A stretch of 44,490 bases of DNA from Saprospiraceae bacterium. GTDB taxonomy: Bacteria > Bacteroidota > Bacteroidia > Chitinophagales > Saprospiraceae. Both the position numbers and the translations under genes were made by a program. Shown piece after piece: positions 19,182 to 28,618 of this stretch. The notes beneath the pieces were generated by a model, which was not told the DNA's origin, searched no databases, and was given only the letters and a program-made list of their open reading frames with translations. Numbering within the stretch: the stretch's first letter is position 1; every line of letters begins with the position of its first letter. Location: positions 1-44,490 of the forward strand of contig JAHQWA010000281.1 in NCBI GenBank assembly GCA_019634045.1, written 5' to 3'.

Positions 19182-19610
19182 ATGGAAAAAGCGTTTGTAG
19201 TACATCGAAAGGTACGGTTTGGAGATTGTGATCCGGGTGGCATTCTGTATACCCCTCGAATCGGTCATTTCATCGTGGAAGCCCTTATTGACTTCATCTC
19301 AGCTTGTTTTAATGCACCTGCTGAGAGAAGTATGTTTGAATTGGGAATTGCTCCGCCGGCTCGTGCGTTTTCTGTAGAATTTTTAAAACCTATGGTTTGG
19401 GATGATGATCTCATGATCCATGTACGACTGAAAGAAATTCGCAATAGTGCCTTTGTGTTTTCACTCAATGGCTTTGTCAAAGACGACAAAGTGTTTTCGT
19501 CCGAATTTACCCAGGTTTGTGTCGATCCAGAATCAATGCGACCGGTGCCCGTACCTGAAAAAATGCGGGAGGTTTTAGAAAACTACAAAGGGGGAGCGGA
19601 AGAAAGCTGA
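19182..19610 (+). CDS. Hotdog-fold acyl-CoA thioesterase (4-hydroxybenzoyl-CoA thioesterase-like)
   Basis: 142 aa; VRFGDCDPGGILYTPRI motif. Confidence 0.85.
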   Translation: MEKAFVVHRKVRFGDCDPGGILYTPRIGHFIVEALIDFISACFNAPAERSMFELGIAPPARAFSVEFLKPMVWDDDLMIHVRLKEIRNSAFVFSLNGFVKDDKVFSSEFTQVCVDPESMRPVPVPEKMREVLENYKGGAEES

Positions 19611-19691
19611 TTAATTTTCCGACTACTAAGTCATCAAAGTGGATTAGAACAAAGTCCCTTGACCGGAGCTATGCTCAAGGCCGGATGAACT

Positions 19692-20840
19692 CTACTGTAC
19701 CTCCTTCAAGACTTCCGCAAACATCTCCTCGAATAACTCATGACGTAGAATTGGCCCATCCGCTGAGCGACTTTGATTATTTAGCATAACAATAGTGATC
19801 TTCTTCAAGGGATCATAAAACATGTACCCGCCATACCCTCGCATTCCACCCGTGTGCCCCCATAAGATTCTGCCGGCTATCTGGACCCTCCGTAATCCTA
19901 ATCCATAGCCGATGAAAATAGGATCATCTATTTCCACATAACGCTGCATCTTGGATTTGGAAGCTTGAGACAAAGCATCACCTTCCAGCAAATGGTAGGC
20001 CCATAGAGAAAGGTCAGAGGCGGTAGAGAAAACATCAGCTGCAGTCCAAAAGACACTGTGGTAAGCCGTTTTGTATGCTGAAGAGATGTCCTCGAGTGTT
20101 CCGTCTCCATCCCCATCTCGCCAAGGGGTAGCGATCGGACCCGTAGGTGCTTCATCATCCGCGAAGTAAATCCGATTTAATTGTAAAGGTTCCCAGAAGC
20201 GTGAGCGGAAAAATTCACCGATCGATTGACCAGATACGGCTTCTATGATTAGCCCAAGGAGTAGATAGTTGGAATTGGAATACTCGTATCGTCTCCCGAC
20301 TGGGAATACGGGGTTTCCAATGAAATCGACTAATTCCCTAGGGGGAATGGGCGTATCTAAATTTTGTTCAACTCTCGACCAGAGGTTTGCTCCTTGAAAG
20401 TAGTTTTTAATTCCTGAGAAGTGATTTAATAACTGGAAGATGGTGACATTCTCATCTATTTGAGGTTTATCCAGGGTGAGATATTTACTAATAGAATCAC
20501 TTAGGGATAGTTGGCCCTCTTCTTCTAGTTTAAGAATGGCCGCAGCAACTACCGTTTTGGTAATGCTGGCGATGCCAAAGCTCATATCAGATTGGACGGG
20601 CACCCCTGGTTTCGAAAGGCCACCGGTAAGCTTCCAGCGTTCTTCTTCTCCAATTCTGATAGACACGGACACGCCAAGCAATTTATCGGGGCCTACCTTT
20701 TCAGTAATGATATTTTCTAATCGCTCTTCGATGGGAAGATCGGCTGGCGGCTCCTGTCCGCCGAGATTATTCTCTTTCTTACAAGAGAATAGTGTCAATC
20801 CGATGAAAAGGATGACCAGGCTACATGCATACAGTCTCAT
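19692..20840 (-). CDS. Serine hydrolase, beta-lactamase class C-like lipoprotein
   Basis: 382 aa; lipobox LFSC; SITK (SxxK), YSNSNY, HTGG motifs. Confidence 0.92.
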   Translation of the reverse strand: MRLYACSLVILFIGLTLFSCKKENNLGGQEPPADLPIEERLENIITEKVGPDKLLGVSVSIRIGEEERWKLTGGLSKPGVPVQSDMSFGIASITKTVVAAAILKLEEEGQLSLSDSISKYLTLDKPQIDENVTIFQLLNHFSGIKNYFQGANLWSRVEQNLDTPIPPRELVDFIGNPVFPVGRRYEYSNSNYLLLGLIIEAVSGQSIGEFFRSRFWEPLQLNRIYFADDEAPTGPIATPWRDGDGDGTLEDISSAYKTAYHSVFWTAADVFSTASDLSLWAYHLLEGDALSQASKSKMQRYVEIDDPIFIGYGLGLRRVQIAGRILWGHTGGMRGYGGYMFYDPLKKITIVMLNNQSRSADGPILRHELFEEMFAEVLKEVQ

Positions 20841-21051
20841 GTGTGATCCATTTAATGTTCAGTTTCTTAAAGACCAGAAAGAGGAGAGTCCATTTTTCAC
20901 ACTGAGAAGTGAATCTTGTTTTATGAAGATACCTTGGAGGCCTCCATATAGATAATTAATCTAGAACAAGTTACAGGAAAGACAGGTAAACTTAAGACAA
21001 GATGCAGCTTAGATTAGGGGTAGGTGTACAAAATCCGCAAATTCAGCAAGA

Positions 21052-21267
21052 TTATCGTACCAATGACCGGATTCCACGAAAGAAACCAAGTAGCATTATC
21101 CCTAATAAGGTAAAAGCGCCCGTGTAGAGCAAAAGGGCAATCCAATTACCAGGATCGCTAGTAAGGAGGTGGACCAATGACTCCGTTTCATAATCCAACA
21201 TACCTAGCATAATAGAAGCTAGGAAGGAGACAAGTAGTATGCTTAGTAGTTCTTTCTGGCGATTCAT
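21052..21267 (-). CDS. Small two-TM membrane protein of unknown function
   Basis: 71 aa with two hydrophobic segments; downstream of adk on the same strand. Confidence 0.55.
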   Translation of the reverse strand: MNRQKELLSILLVSFLASIMLGMLDYETESLVHLLTSDPGNWIALLLYTGAFTLLGIMLLGFFRGIRSLVR

Positions 21268-21295
21268 ATCCGTAAATGTTTATTCCCTTATAACG

Positions 21296-21329
21296 ACTTA
21301 GGCCACTGATGTACATCAGCGGCCTAAGT
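21296..21329. terminator. Terminator hairpin downstream of adk
   Basis: acttaggcc-a-ctgatgtacatcag-c-ggcctaagt. Confidence 0.65.
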
Positions 21330-21368
21330 TTTAACAATTTCCTTACCAGATGCGGCAAGGAGTTTATG

Positions 21369-21941
21369 CTAAAGGGTATCGATTACTGTGGCAAGGCGTT
21401 CGAATATTTCCTCAATACCACCGATTCCATCAATGGAGGTAGCCTTTGACTTGGCATCGTAATAATCGTAGACCGGAGTCGTATTGTCTTTATATACTTG
21501 AATACGATTGCGAATTACGCTTTCATTTTTGTCATCGGCACGTCCGGAGGTTTCTCCACGAAGCAAAAGACGTTTAACGATTTCCTCATCCGGAACAGAC
21601 AGCATCACCAAGCGAGATACTGTATCTTCCTTTTCAGCTAGGAGTTTATCCAGGGCCTCTGACTGGGGCGTTGTACGTGGAAACCCATCGAAGATGTAGC
21701 CTTGCACATCTGGATTTGCTTCTACTTTATTGCGTAGCATACCTATGGTCACTTCATCTGGCACCAAAGCTCCTTTGTCTATATAACTCTTTGCCTCCAG
21801 CCCTAATGGGGTCTTATTTCCTATTTCATATCGGAACAAATCCCCTGTTGAAATATGCAATAGCCCATATTTTTCTACCAATTTAGCGGCTTGCGTGCCC
21901 TTTCCTGAGCCTGGAGGGCCAAAGAGGATCAAATTGATCAT
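21369..21941 (-). CDS. adk: Adenylate kinase (short form)
   Basis: 190 aa; LFGPPGSGKGTQAAKL, IFDGFPRT, GRADDKNESVIRNRI. Confidence 0.97.
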   Translation of the reverse strand: MINLILFGPPGSGKGTQAAKLVEKYGLLHISTGDLFRYEIGNKTPLGLEAKSYIDKGALVPDEVTIGMLRNKVEANPDVQGYIFDGFPRTTPQSEALDKLLAEKEDTVSRLVMLSVPDEEIVKRLLLRGETSGRADDKNESVIRNRIQVYKDNTTPVYDYYDAKSKATSIDGIGGIEEIFERLATVIDTL

Positions 21942-22214
21942 ACTAGTGTCGTGATTTTAGTTAAGACTAAAAATATAATGTTCGGTAGGCTTATTTGGTT
22001 CTGACAGGCGGTAAAGATAAAAAAAATTAGGGCAGGAAAAGGAGTCGGGAGAAAAAGAGAGATTGGACCTGGATAATTGTTCCCCGCCGAATTCTCTATC
22101 TATTTGGCACTATTTCTCAGACCTATCCAATGATCATAGCTGACCCAATGACTTTCAGGTATTGGAGGGGACTCCTCCACACTGCTAAAATGTCATAAAT
22201 GGTCAGTTTTTTCT

Positions 22215-22246
22215 TTTGAATTAAGGCTAGGTGATACTTACCTTTG
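22215..22246 (+). promoter_or_regulatory. Bacteroidota-type promoter upstream of the xylanase gene
   Basis: TTTG (22215-22218), 20-nt spacer, TAccTTTG (22239-22246). Confidence 0.5.
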
Positions 22247-22439
22247 TGCTATTCCATAATTCTAAGTTATAGTTTGGTGCAATCGGCGAAATAAGCCTGG
22301 TCAGACTGTCAATAATTTACCGTGAATTAGCATATTCATAGGGAGGTTCATTTTGTCGGTTTTCTTCAAGCGCACCCTGGAGAGATGCCATCTTATGGTG
22401 AGCATCTTGCCGATATTATGATTTTAAAATTAACGAATA

Positions 22440-24719
22440 ATGTGTAGAAAAAACCTCATGAATTCAAGTGCTGAGATAGTGTTACCCAATGCTCTTGGCG
22501 CTAGCTCCAACAACAAGTTTTTCGTCAAACTTAGGCCTGTATTCTTGACATTGCTTTCTCTGCTAGCGCTCTTGCTTATTGACAATCCGCTTTCAGCGCA
22601 AAACAGCTTGCGAGAATTGGCGGCTCCCAAGAAGGTTTATATTGGGAATCTCATTAGTAACGAGCATCTTGATGATCCTGAAAACTTCAGAAATGGCTTG
22701 GCCGACCCCCACTTAAGGCAAGAGTATAACGCTGTGGTATTAGAGAACTACATGAAAATGAGCTTCGTGCTTCCTGCCGATGAACCTGCGGATATTCACA
22801 ACCTCACGGTAGAACAGCTTCGAGCAACACTCACGGCAGATAAAATTGAAGCATTTTTAAGTAATGACGACTGGGCAGATCTACGTAAGCGTGGTCACGC
22901 GATGATTTGGTTCAATCAAGCACCGGATTGGCTCAAGCTGGTAGCTCCCACTTGGACGGGACAACAAGTATTTGATTTTACTAGGAAGTATATTCTGGCT
23001 TTAGGTCAAATCTGTGGTGATCGAGTCGATGAATGGGATGTAATTAACGAAGCCATATCCGATGATGCGCCTGATGGACAACGCATATGGAGAAGAGGTA
23101 CCTGGTACCGTAGAGCCAATGATGGCAGTATGACCGATTGGGGAGAGGCCACCTACGAAAATTACATCAAAATGATTTTTGTTTGGGCAAGGGAAGCACA
23201 ACCTCAGGCCCGCCTCCATATCAATGATTACGGCATTGAGACCTTTAATAACTCCGTGGCTTCGAAGAATCGCTTTATGAGAGATAAAGCTAAAGCACTG
23301 AAAGACTGCGGCGCCCCCATTGATGGGGTAGGCTTTCAATCCCACTTGATACTTTCAGATATGGTAAGTTCCACTGGCGTCCTTAATACTGATTTTATTG
23401 CATCGATAGAGGAGTCCATACAGGATTTGGCTTCAGCGGGACTTGAAGTGGCCATTACAGAGTTAGACATCCGAGTTTGTAATAATGATCGTGACGAGGC
23501 TTTTCAGGAAGTGGCATTTCAGGCTTATTGCGAGATGGCTTTTTCTCAACCCAATTGCCACGAAGTTTTGATATGGGGGCTTAGGGATGAGGACAATTGG
23601 ATCACCTTGAGAGATGACCAATTTTTTGCTGGCTGTGAAGATGCAGCCATAGTGGAAGGAGACAATTACACCCCCAAGCCTGCCTATGACGGTGTTGCCA
23701 GCGCCATTATGGCATTGCCAGATCAGGAAGAATTTGGTTTTTCTCCATTAGTTCCAGGAAATGGCGCTCCCGCGAATTGCGGAGGGGAAGCTAGTCTTGA
23801 TCCTGCCATTTTGTTTGTCAATGGTCCTACCGCTGTCTCAGCAGGCGATCAAGTGACGGTTGCCGTCAATTACATAGCGACTGACAATCAGGATATCGTT
23901 GTGTGGTTCCAGTTAAATGAGGCCCCTTTCACTGTGTACACTCAGGTTGTTACGGATGTAAGTTCAGGTGCGGGTACAATTGATGTGACTGTAGATATTC
24001 CAATGAATGTACCTACTGGTACTTTTCAATATCGCTACCTTGCCTTTATAGCACCAGACGGACAGGGAGTGGACAACAGTTTCTCCGATTTCATCCAATT
24101 CCAGGTCACTGTATTAGGGGAGGACAGTCAATTGATCATTTCCAGCCTGGGGCCAGCAAGTGTTAGTCCAGGAGATACGGCGGAGATAAATGTCTCTTAT
24201 AGTGCCATTGAGGGACAGGAGATTGTGGTGTGGTTTCAGCTAGATCAGTCTCCCTTTACTACCTATCAGGAGTTTCGGCAAACTGCCATGCCAGGTCAAA
24301 ATGACATCATTGCAAAACTATACATACCACAAGATGTGCCTATCGCTGACGATGCTTATCAATATCAAACCATACTCGTACCAACAGGTGGCGGGTGGCC
24401 GGAAAGGATAGCCAATATCAGTCAAGGTGATATAGATGTAGTAGTGGTTTCCAGTGTAGCTCAGGGCGGAGCAAATAATCTCAATTTTAGGGTATATCCT
24501 AATCCAACAGCCGGCTTATTTAATGTTGAAATTCCGGCTAGCAGTGATGCTGCGGAACTCACACTCTACTCTGCTTTAGGAGAAGTAGTACATCAGCAGC
24601 TCACTCCTTCAGGTAGGAGTGAGCTTAGCTTACACCTCCATTCGATTCCTCCTGGCATATACTGGCTATCTGTACAACAGGGCACTTCTCAGGGGGTGGT
24701 AAAGCTGCTCAAGCAGTAA
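22440..24719 (+). CDS. GH10 endo-1,4-beta-xylanase with two tandem Ig-like domains and T9SS type A sorting domain
   Basis: 759 aa; WDVINEAISDD (acid/base), ITELDIRV (nucleophile); two ~108-aa repeats containing IVVWFQL; C-terminal FRVYPNPTAGLFNVEI...GIYWLSV...VVKLLKQ. True start may be internal (e.g. 22458). Confidence 0.94.
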   Translation: MCRKNLMNSSAEIVLPNALGASSNNKFFVKLRPVFLTLLSLLALLLIDNPLSAQNSLRELAAPKKVYIGNLISNEHLDDPENFRNGLADPHLRQEYNAVVLENYMKMSFVLPADEPADIHNLTVEQLRATLTADKIEAFLSNDDWADLRKRGHAMIWFNQAPDWLKLVAPTWTGQQVFDFTRKYILALGQICGDRVDEWDVINEAISDDAPDGQRIWRRGTWYRRANDGSMTDWGEATYENYIKMIFVWAREAQPQARLHINDYGIETFNNSVASKNRFMRDKAKALKDCGAPIDGVGFQSHLILSDMVSSTGVLNTDFIASIEESIQDLASAGLEVAITELDIRVCNNDRDEAFQEVAFQAYCEMAFSQPNCHEVLIWGLRDEDNWITLRDDQFFAGCEDAAIVEGDNYTPKPAYDGVASAIMALPDQEEFGFSPLVPGNGAPANCGGEASLDPAILFVNGPTAVSAGDQVTVAVNYIATDNQDIVVWFQLNEAPFTVYTQVVTDVSSGAGTIDVTVDIPMNVPTGTFQYRYLAFIAPDGQGVDNSFSDFIQFQVTVLGEDSQLIISSLGPASVSPGDTAEINVSYSAIEGQEIVVWFQLDQSPFTTYQEFRQTAMPGQNDIIAKLYIPQDVPIADDAYQYQTILVPTGGGWPERIANISQGDIDVVVVSSVAQGGANNLNFRVYPNPTAGLFNVEIPASSDAAELTLYSALGEVVHQQLTPSGRSELSLHLHSIPPGIYWLSVQQGTSQGVVKLLKQ

Positions 24720-24752
24720 AGTTGCGAAGTTTGGACAAAGATTTCTAAACGA

Positions 24753-24813
24753 AAACGCCTTTGCGTTATGAGTTTCCACAACAATAGGCTGCGGAGCTCA
24801 CGCAAAGGCGTTT
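24753..24813. terminator. Bidirectional terminator between convergent xylanase and NlpC/P60 genes
   Basis: aaacgcctttgcgt / acgcaaaggcgttt 14-bp perfect stem. Confidence 0.7.
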
Positions 24814-24856
24814 CAGTAGGTCGAGAATATCAAACAAAATTTTCTAGCTTCCCCCA

Positions 24857-25588
24857 TTACAGCACTGCGCGTGCTGTAGATATCTTTGGACGCCAATAGG
24901 AGTTGTTGGAAATATTGTCAATTACTACTCCACGATTAGTGCTATGGATAACTTTCAAGCCATCTCTGGAGTTGGATACGACCAGGGCAACGTGGAAAAC
25001 ACGGCCACGTTTCTCTCTCCGAAAAAAGATGAGATCACCTGCTTTGGCTTTAGAAACGGAAACCGGGGTACCTTGATCTTCTTGCATACGTGAACTACCG
25101 GAAAGTGACACATCAAACTCTTTCCAAACGTAGCGGGTGAAGCCAGAACAATCAAAACCTTTGGGATCTTTCCCTGCATATATGTATTTCGTCCCAACGA
25201 ATTGTTTGGCATACTGGACTACATCTTCGCGCAGCATTTCCTCCCTTGTTAAGGCTGGTCTTGATTCAGATCGGGTACGACTGGAGCTCGTTTCTGAGCG
25301 CCTTCGTGCGGATGCTGTTTCTGTTCGAGCATTAGCCTCTTCAACAGAGGAGTTTCCGGAACGATTGGATTTCGGCGGCGGCGGCGGTGGTGGTAAAGAT
25401 CTACTACTATTACGTGTACGTGTTCGAGTAGAGACGGTAGCTGAGGCGGAGACTTTACGATCAGATCGATAGCGAACGGTGCTTTCGGCTGTAATTGGTG
25501 TAAAGAGCTCACAGCTACTCACTAAGCCCATTAAAAGGACAAAGAATAGGATTTGGCTGCATTTTCTAGTTACCATACTTTCATTCAT
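24857..25588 (-). CDS. NlpC/P60 (C40) cell-wall peptidase lipoprotein with Ser/Arg-rich linker
   Basis: 243 aa; lipobox VSSC; GFDCSGFTRYVW, RVFHVALVV; low-complexity linker. Confidence 0.92.
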   Translation of the reverse strand: MNESMVTRKCSQILFFVLLMGLVSSCELFTPITAESTVRYRSDRKVSASATVSTRTRTRNSSRSLPPPPPPPKSNRSGNSSVEEANARTETASARRRSETSSSRTRSESRPALTREEMLREDVVQYAKQFVGTKYIYAGKDPKGFDCSGFTRYVWKEFDVSLSGSSRMQEDQGTPVSVSKAKAGDLIFFRREKRGRVFHVALVVSNSRDGLKVIHSTNRGVVIDNISNNSYWRPKISTARAVL

Positions 25589-25872
25589 TAGGTAAAAGAA
25601 TAGGCCCAGAACTGCTTCACCTTGAAGGGGTGGGTCTGGGGGGTAAAGTATCTTTGCTGTTATTACAATACGTTGAATTCCGTGATGGGTTTCAGACGAT
25701 TACATAACAATTTAATCTAAAAATGTATGGATGTTCTAGCGGTATTATCGCTTTCAAGAGTAGTACCTTATTAACGTTTACGGCTTTCGAAAAGATATAT
25801 TTCAAACTTTAAAGTTTTCCTAAAGTATTAGACAGAGCTGTAATGTGGTGAGTTAATTGATTCCTATTGACG

Positions 25873-26925
25873 CTACAAACCTGGTGCCTTAATCAACTTT
25901 TGAACCTTTATCTGTGGACCTACCCGGTACCTCAAATAATACATTCCAGCGGCGTAGTTGCTAACATCCCAACTGAATTGATGGAAACCGGCTTGTTGTT
26001 GTCCTGCAAACAATTTCCTCACCTTCTGTCCAGCGGGGACTAGTAGATCTATCTCGACGAAACTGCTCATCGGTAGTTCATAACTAAGGGATACCTTGTC
26101 CACGGAAGGATTGGGATAAGGAGCACGAAGCTCAATATGAGGGTGTTTTTGCTCGGGACTATGAGTCGGAATAGAGATAAAAGGCGGGGGGAATCTCTCT
26201 ACCATATCCAAAGGGATAGAAATCATATTGTAAGACTTCCATTCTGAGCTTACAAAGCGAAAACGACCGATACCCATATCAGCATTGGTTGTCCAATTGT
26301 CCCAAACCGAGTTTAGTGACTCCCACCAGTCTCCACCTACTCCCATCAGGTAACGGGCAGCACTACGATCATCCAGCTCTGCGGGCTTATCTACAATTAA
26401 ACGAGCTTTAACCGTCACAAAACAACCTAGTACATCATTGACTGGGAATTCGGTGCGACCACTATTGGGCCAAAAATGAAAGTTATACCCATTCCCTGCT
26501 GTCACGGAAAGACTCCCATCTGGTTCTAGACGTTGATCTGCGGGCTTATTTTCATCATTGGCAAAATCCTCGCGATAGGCCGCTCCTTCCACTAGAAGTG
26601 CCTCTTGTAATAGATGCCAATTGCTATCAGTCTTACTCAAGTAGTACATCTCCAAGTCCTTAATTTGAACCCGGGTGTTGGTCGCCGGATTCCCTTCTTT
26701 CCATTCATATAACTGCCCCCAAGCGATGGCTGCGGTCCAGTTTTCTGGTGGTGCGGCTAGGCCGGCTCTTGGGGCGCAAGCCCAGTCCCAATGTTCAGGA
26801 ACGCCATGCGGTTTTCCCTCGTGGGGTAGGCTAACATCTCCGATTATATCCGCCAAAGAATTTTGTGCTTCAATAGAAAAGCTAAAGAAGATCAGGGCAA
26901 GGAGAAAGAAGTTGCTGTTTTTCAT
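25873..26925 (-). CDS. Secreted protein of unknown function with T9SS type A C-terminal domain
   Basis: 350 aa; signal peptide ...SIEAQ; APYPNPSVDKVSLSYEL...GMYYLRYRVG...VQKLIKAPGL. Confidence 0.82.
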   Translation of the reverse strand: MKNSNFFLLALIFFSFSIEAQNSLADIIGDVSLPHEGKPHGVPEHWDWACAPRAGLAAPPENWTAAIAWGQLYEWKEGNPATNTRVQIKDLEMYYLSKTDSNWHLLQEALLVEGAAYREDFANDENKPADQRLEPDGSLSVTAGNGYNFHFWPNSGRTEFPVNDVLGCFVTVKARLIVDKPAELDDRSAARYLMGVGGDWWESLNSVWDNWTTNADMGIGRFRFVSSEWKSYNMISIPLDMVERFPPPFISIPTHSPEQKHPHIELRAPYPNPSVDKVSLSYELPMSSFVEIDLLVPAGQKVRKLFAGQQQAGFHQFSWDVSNYAAGMYYLRYRVGPQIKVQKLIKAPGL

Positions 26926-26946
26926 AGAGGGGCTTTTGCAGTTGAA

Positions 26947-28131
26947 CTATTCACCCAAGGCTTGTTCCCAATCTGCGATTAGGTCTTCGATATTTTCAAG
27001 GCCAATGGATAAGCGCAAGAGATTGTCTGGGGTTGGACTAGCTGGCCCTTCTACGGACTTTCGGTGCTCTATTAGGCTTTCTACTCCTCCCAAACTAGTC
27101 GCAGTAGTGAACAATTGTAATCGCCCCGTCAAGGCCATCGCAGCTGCCGCGGAACCTTTTACCTGTACGGAAAGCATCGCGCCAAACCCTCCATACATTT
27201 GTTTTTTGGCGATTTCGTGTTGTGGATGGGAAGAAAGGCCAGGATAGTTGACTTGTTCGATTTTAGGGTGTTGATCTAAGTAGGTTGCCAATTCTCCGGC
27301 TGTTTTCGTTTGAGCTTGCACTCTCAGATAGAGCGTTTTGATTCCTCTGGTAGTTAACCAGCACTCAAATGGAGAGGGGACCCCACCCGTAACTGCTTGT
27401 ATCTTTCGAATTTGCTCCGATAATGCCCCTTCTTCTTTCAACACCAAACAGCCACCTAATACATCGCTATGCCCGCCAAAATACTTGGTGGTAGAATGCA
27501 TCACAATATCTGCGTCCAACTCCAATGGTCGCTGCATGACCGGCGTGGGCCAGGTATTATCCACCGCACAAAGGGCACCGACCGCATGAGCCATTTCAGC
27601 AATCGCCGCTATATCACTGACAGATAGTTGAGGATTAGACGGCGTCTCCAACCAAATCAAGGCCGTTTCAGGGCGAATGGCATTCTGAATTTCCTCTAAG
27701 CGAGTCATATTCACTTCACTGATCTGTATACCCTTGCTGCCAAAAACGGTCTTGGCGAGATCATTGGTGGTGTAATAGGCGTCGTGTGGGAGGATGAGGT
27801 GACTTCCAGGAGGGAGTGTTTGAAAGACAGCAGTGGTGGCTGCCATTCCGGAGGCGAATGCTATTCCAACTTCCCCTTTCTCCAGTACGGCAATGCTTTT
27901 CTCCAGCAATTGCCGATTGGGGTTATCCATTCTAGAATACACATAGCCGCTAGGATAAGAACCATCAGCTGCTCTTTCAAAGGTAGTACTCATAAAGATC
28001 GGCGTACTAACCGCCTTGGTATCTTCATTAGTAAGCTGGGTGCTCTGGATAGCGAGGGTTTCGAAATGCAGCTTGGTAGGCATGAGGAAGAATTGAGGGT
28101 GAAAAAGGCTAAAATAGCATTTGTGCCCCAA
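26947..28131 (-). CDS. PLP-dependent Cys/Met metabolism enzyme (cystathionine gamma-synthase/lyase-like); start likely internal at MPTKLHFETLAIQ
   Basis: 394 aa; SGMAATTAVFQTL, CAVDNTWPTPVMQRPLELDADIVMHSTTKYFGGHSDVLGG, SLGGVESLIEHR. Confidence 0.93.
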   Translation of the reverse strand: MGHKCYFSLFHPQFFLMPTKLHFETLAIQSTQLTNEDTKAVSTPIFMSTTFERAADGSYPSGYVYSRMDNPNRQLLEKSIAVLEKGEVGIAFASGMAATTAVFQTLPPGSHLILPHDAYYTTNDLAKTVFGSKGIQISEVNMTRLEEIQNAIRPETALIWLETPSNPQLSVSDIAAIAEMAHAVGALCAVDNTWPTPVMQRPLELDADIVMHSTTKYFGGHSDVLGGCLVLKEEGALSEQIRKIQAVTGGVPSPFECWLTTRGIKTLYLRVQAQTKTAGELATYLDQHPKIEQVNYPGLSSHPQHEIAKKQMYGGFGAMLSVQVKGSAAAAMALTGRLQLFTTATSLGGVESLIEHRKSVEGPASPTPDNLLRLSIGLENIEDLIADWEQALGE

Positions 28132-28309
28132 TTCAGCCTTACTTTGACGGGGTTCCCTCGCTTACATTAGTCAAAACAGCAAAAGTATTGAATCTGATAG
28201 TTCCTAACACCAGATTTTAAGACATCAACCTGGTCAAGGTGGTGGATGTAATTTGAAAACTACTGCTGATATCGTGTTAGGTAAAGAGTTAGGTTGCTTG
28301 GAATAGGTA

Positions 28310-28618
28310 TCAGTCTTGCTTACGCTTTAGCTTGATTTGAATGCCAGATTGACTAGTTGACTCTTCGTTTAACAAGGAGAGAATCGAAAGATCTCCCTCT
28401 TTGTTTACGTGTACAGAAAAACTGGCTTCGTCCACCTCGTAATTATAGCGGCTCGTGTCAACATGACTGACACTACGTGCTATATTTTCGATAAGCGTAG
28501 TGAGCTTTCCTTGAAAATCGTAGGAGGTCATTTTCACCGTTTGTTCTTCGGAGATATGACCAGGGGAACCATTTGCAGACAGTGTCATTTTGTCCACAAG
28601 AAAAGTAATCTTATCCAT
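28310..28618 (-). CDS. Small protein, resembles effector-associated Pepco/Trypco-type domains (tentative)
   Basis: 102 aa; pattern YEVDEASFSVHVNKEGDLSILSLL...SGIQIKLKRK near the C-terminus. Confidence 0.6.
   Translation of the reverse strand: MDKITFLVDKMTLSANGSPGHISEEQTVKMTSYDFQGKLTTLIENIARSVSHVDTSRYNYEVDEASFSVHVNKEGDLSILSLLNEESTSQSGIQIKLKRKQD

Noticed and set aside
25249-25512. Alternative-frame ORFs (25137-25472 +, 25249-25512 -) in the NlpC/P60 linker
   Set aside because: Produced by the low-complexity Ser/Arg/Pro repeat; the NlpC/P60 frame carries the catalytic motifs.
28200-28300. Possible Thr-rich or Cys-containing leader peptide (attenuation) upstream of the Cys/Met enzyme
   Set aside because: Frames reading ITSTTLTRLMS* or NYIHHLDQ...QYFCCFD* exist but none has a start codon, so a leader peptide cannot be supported.
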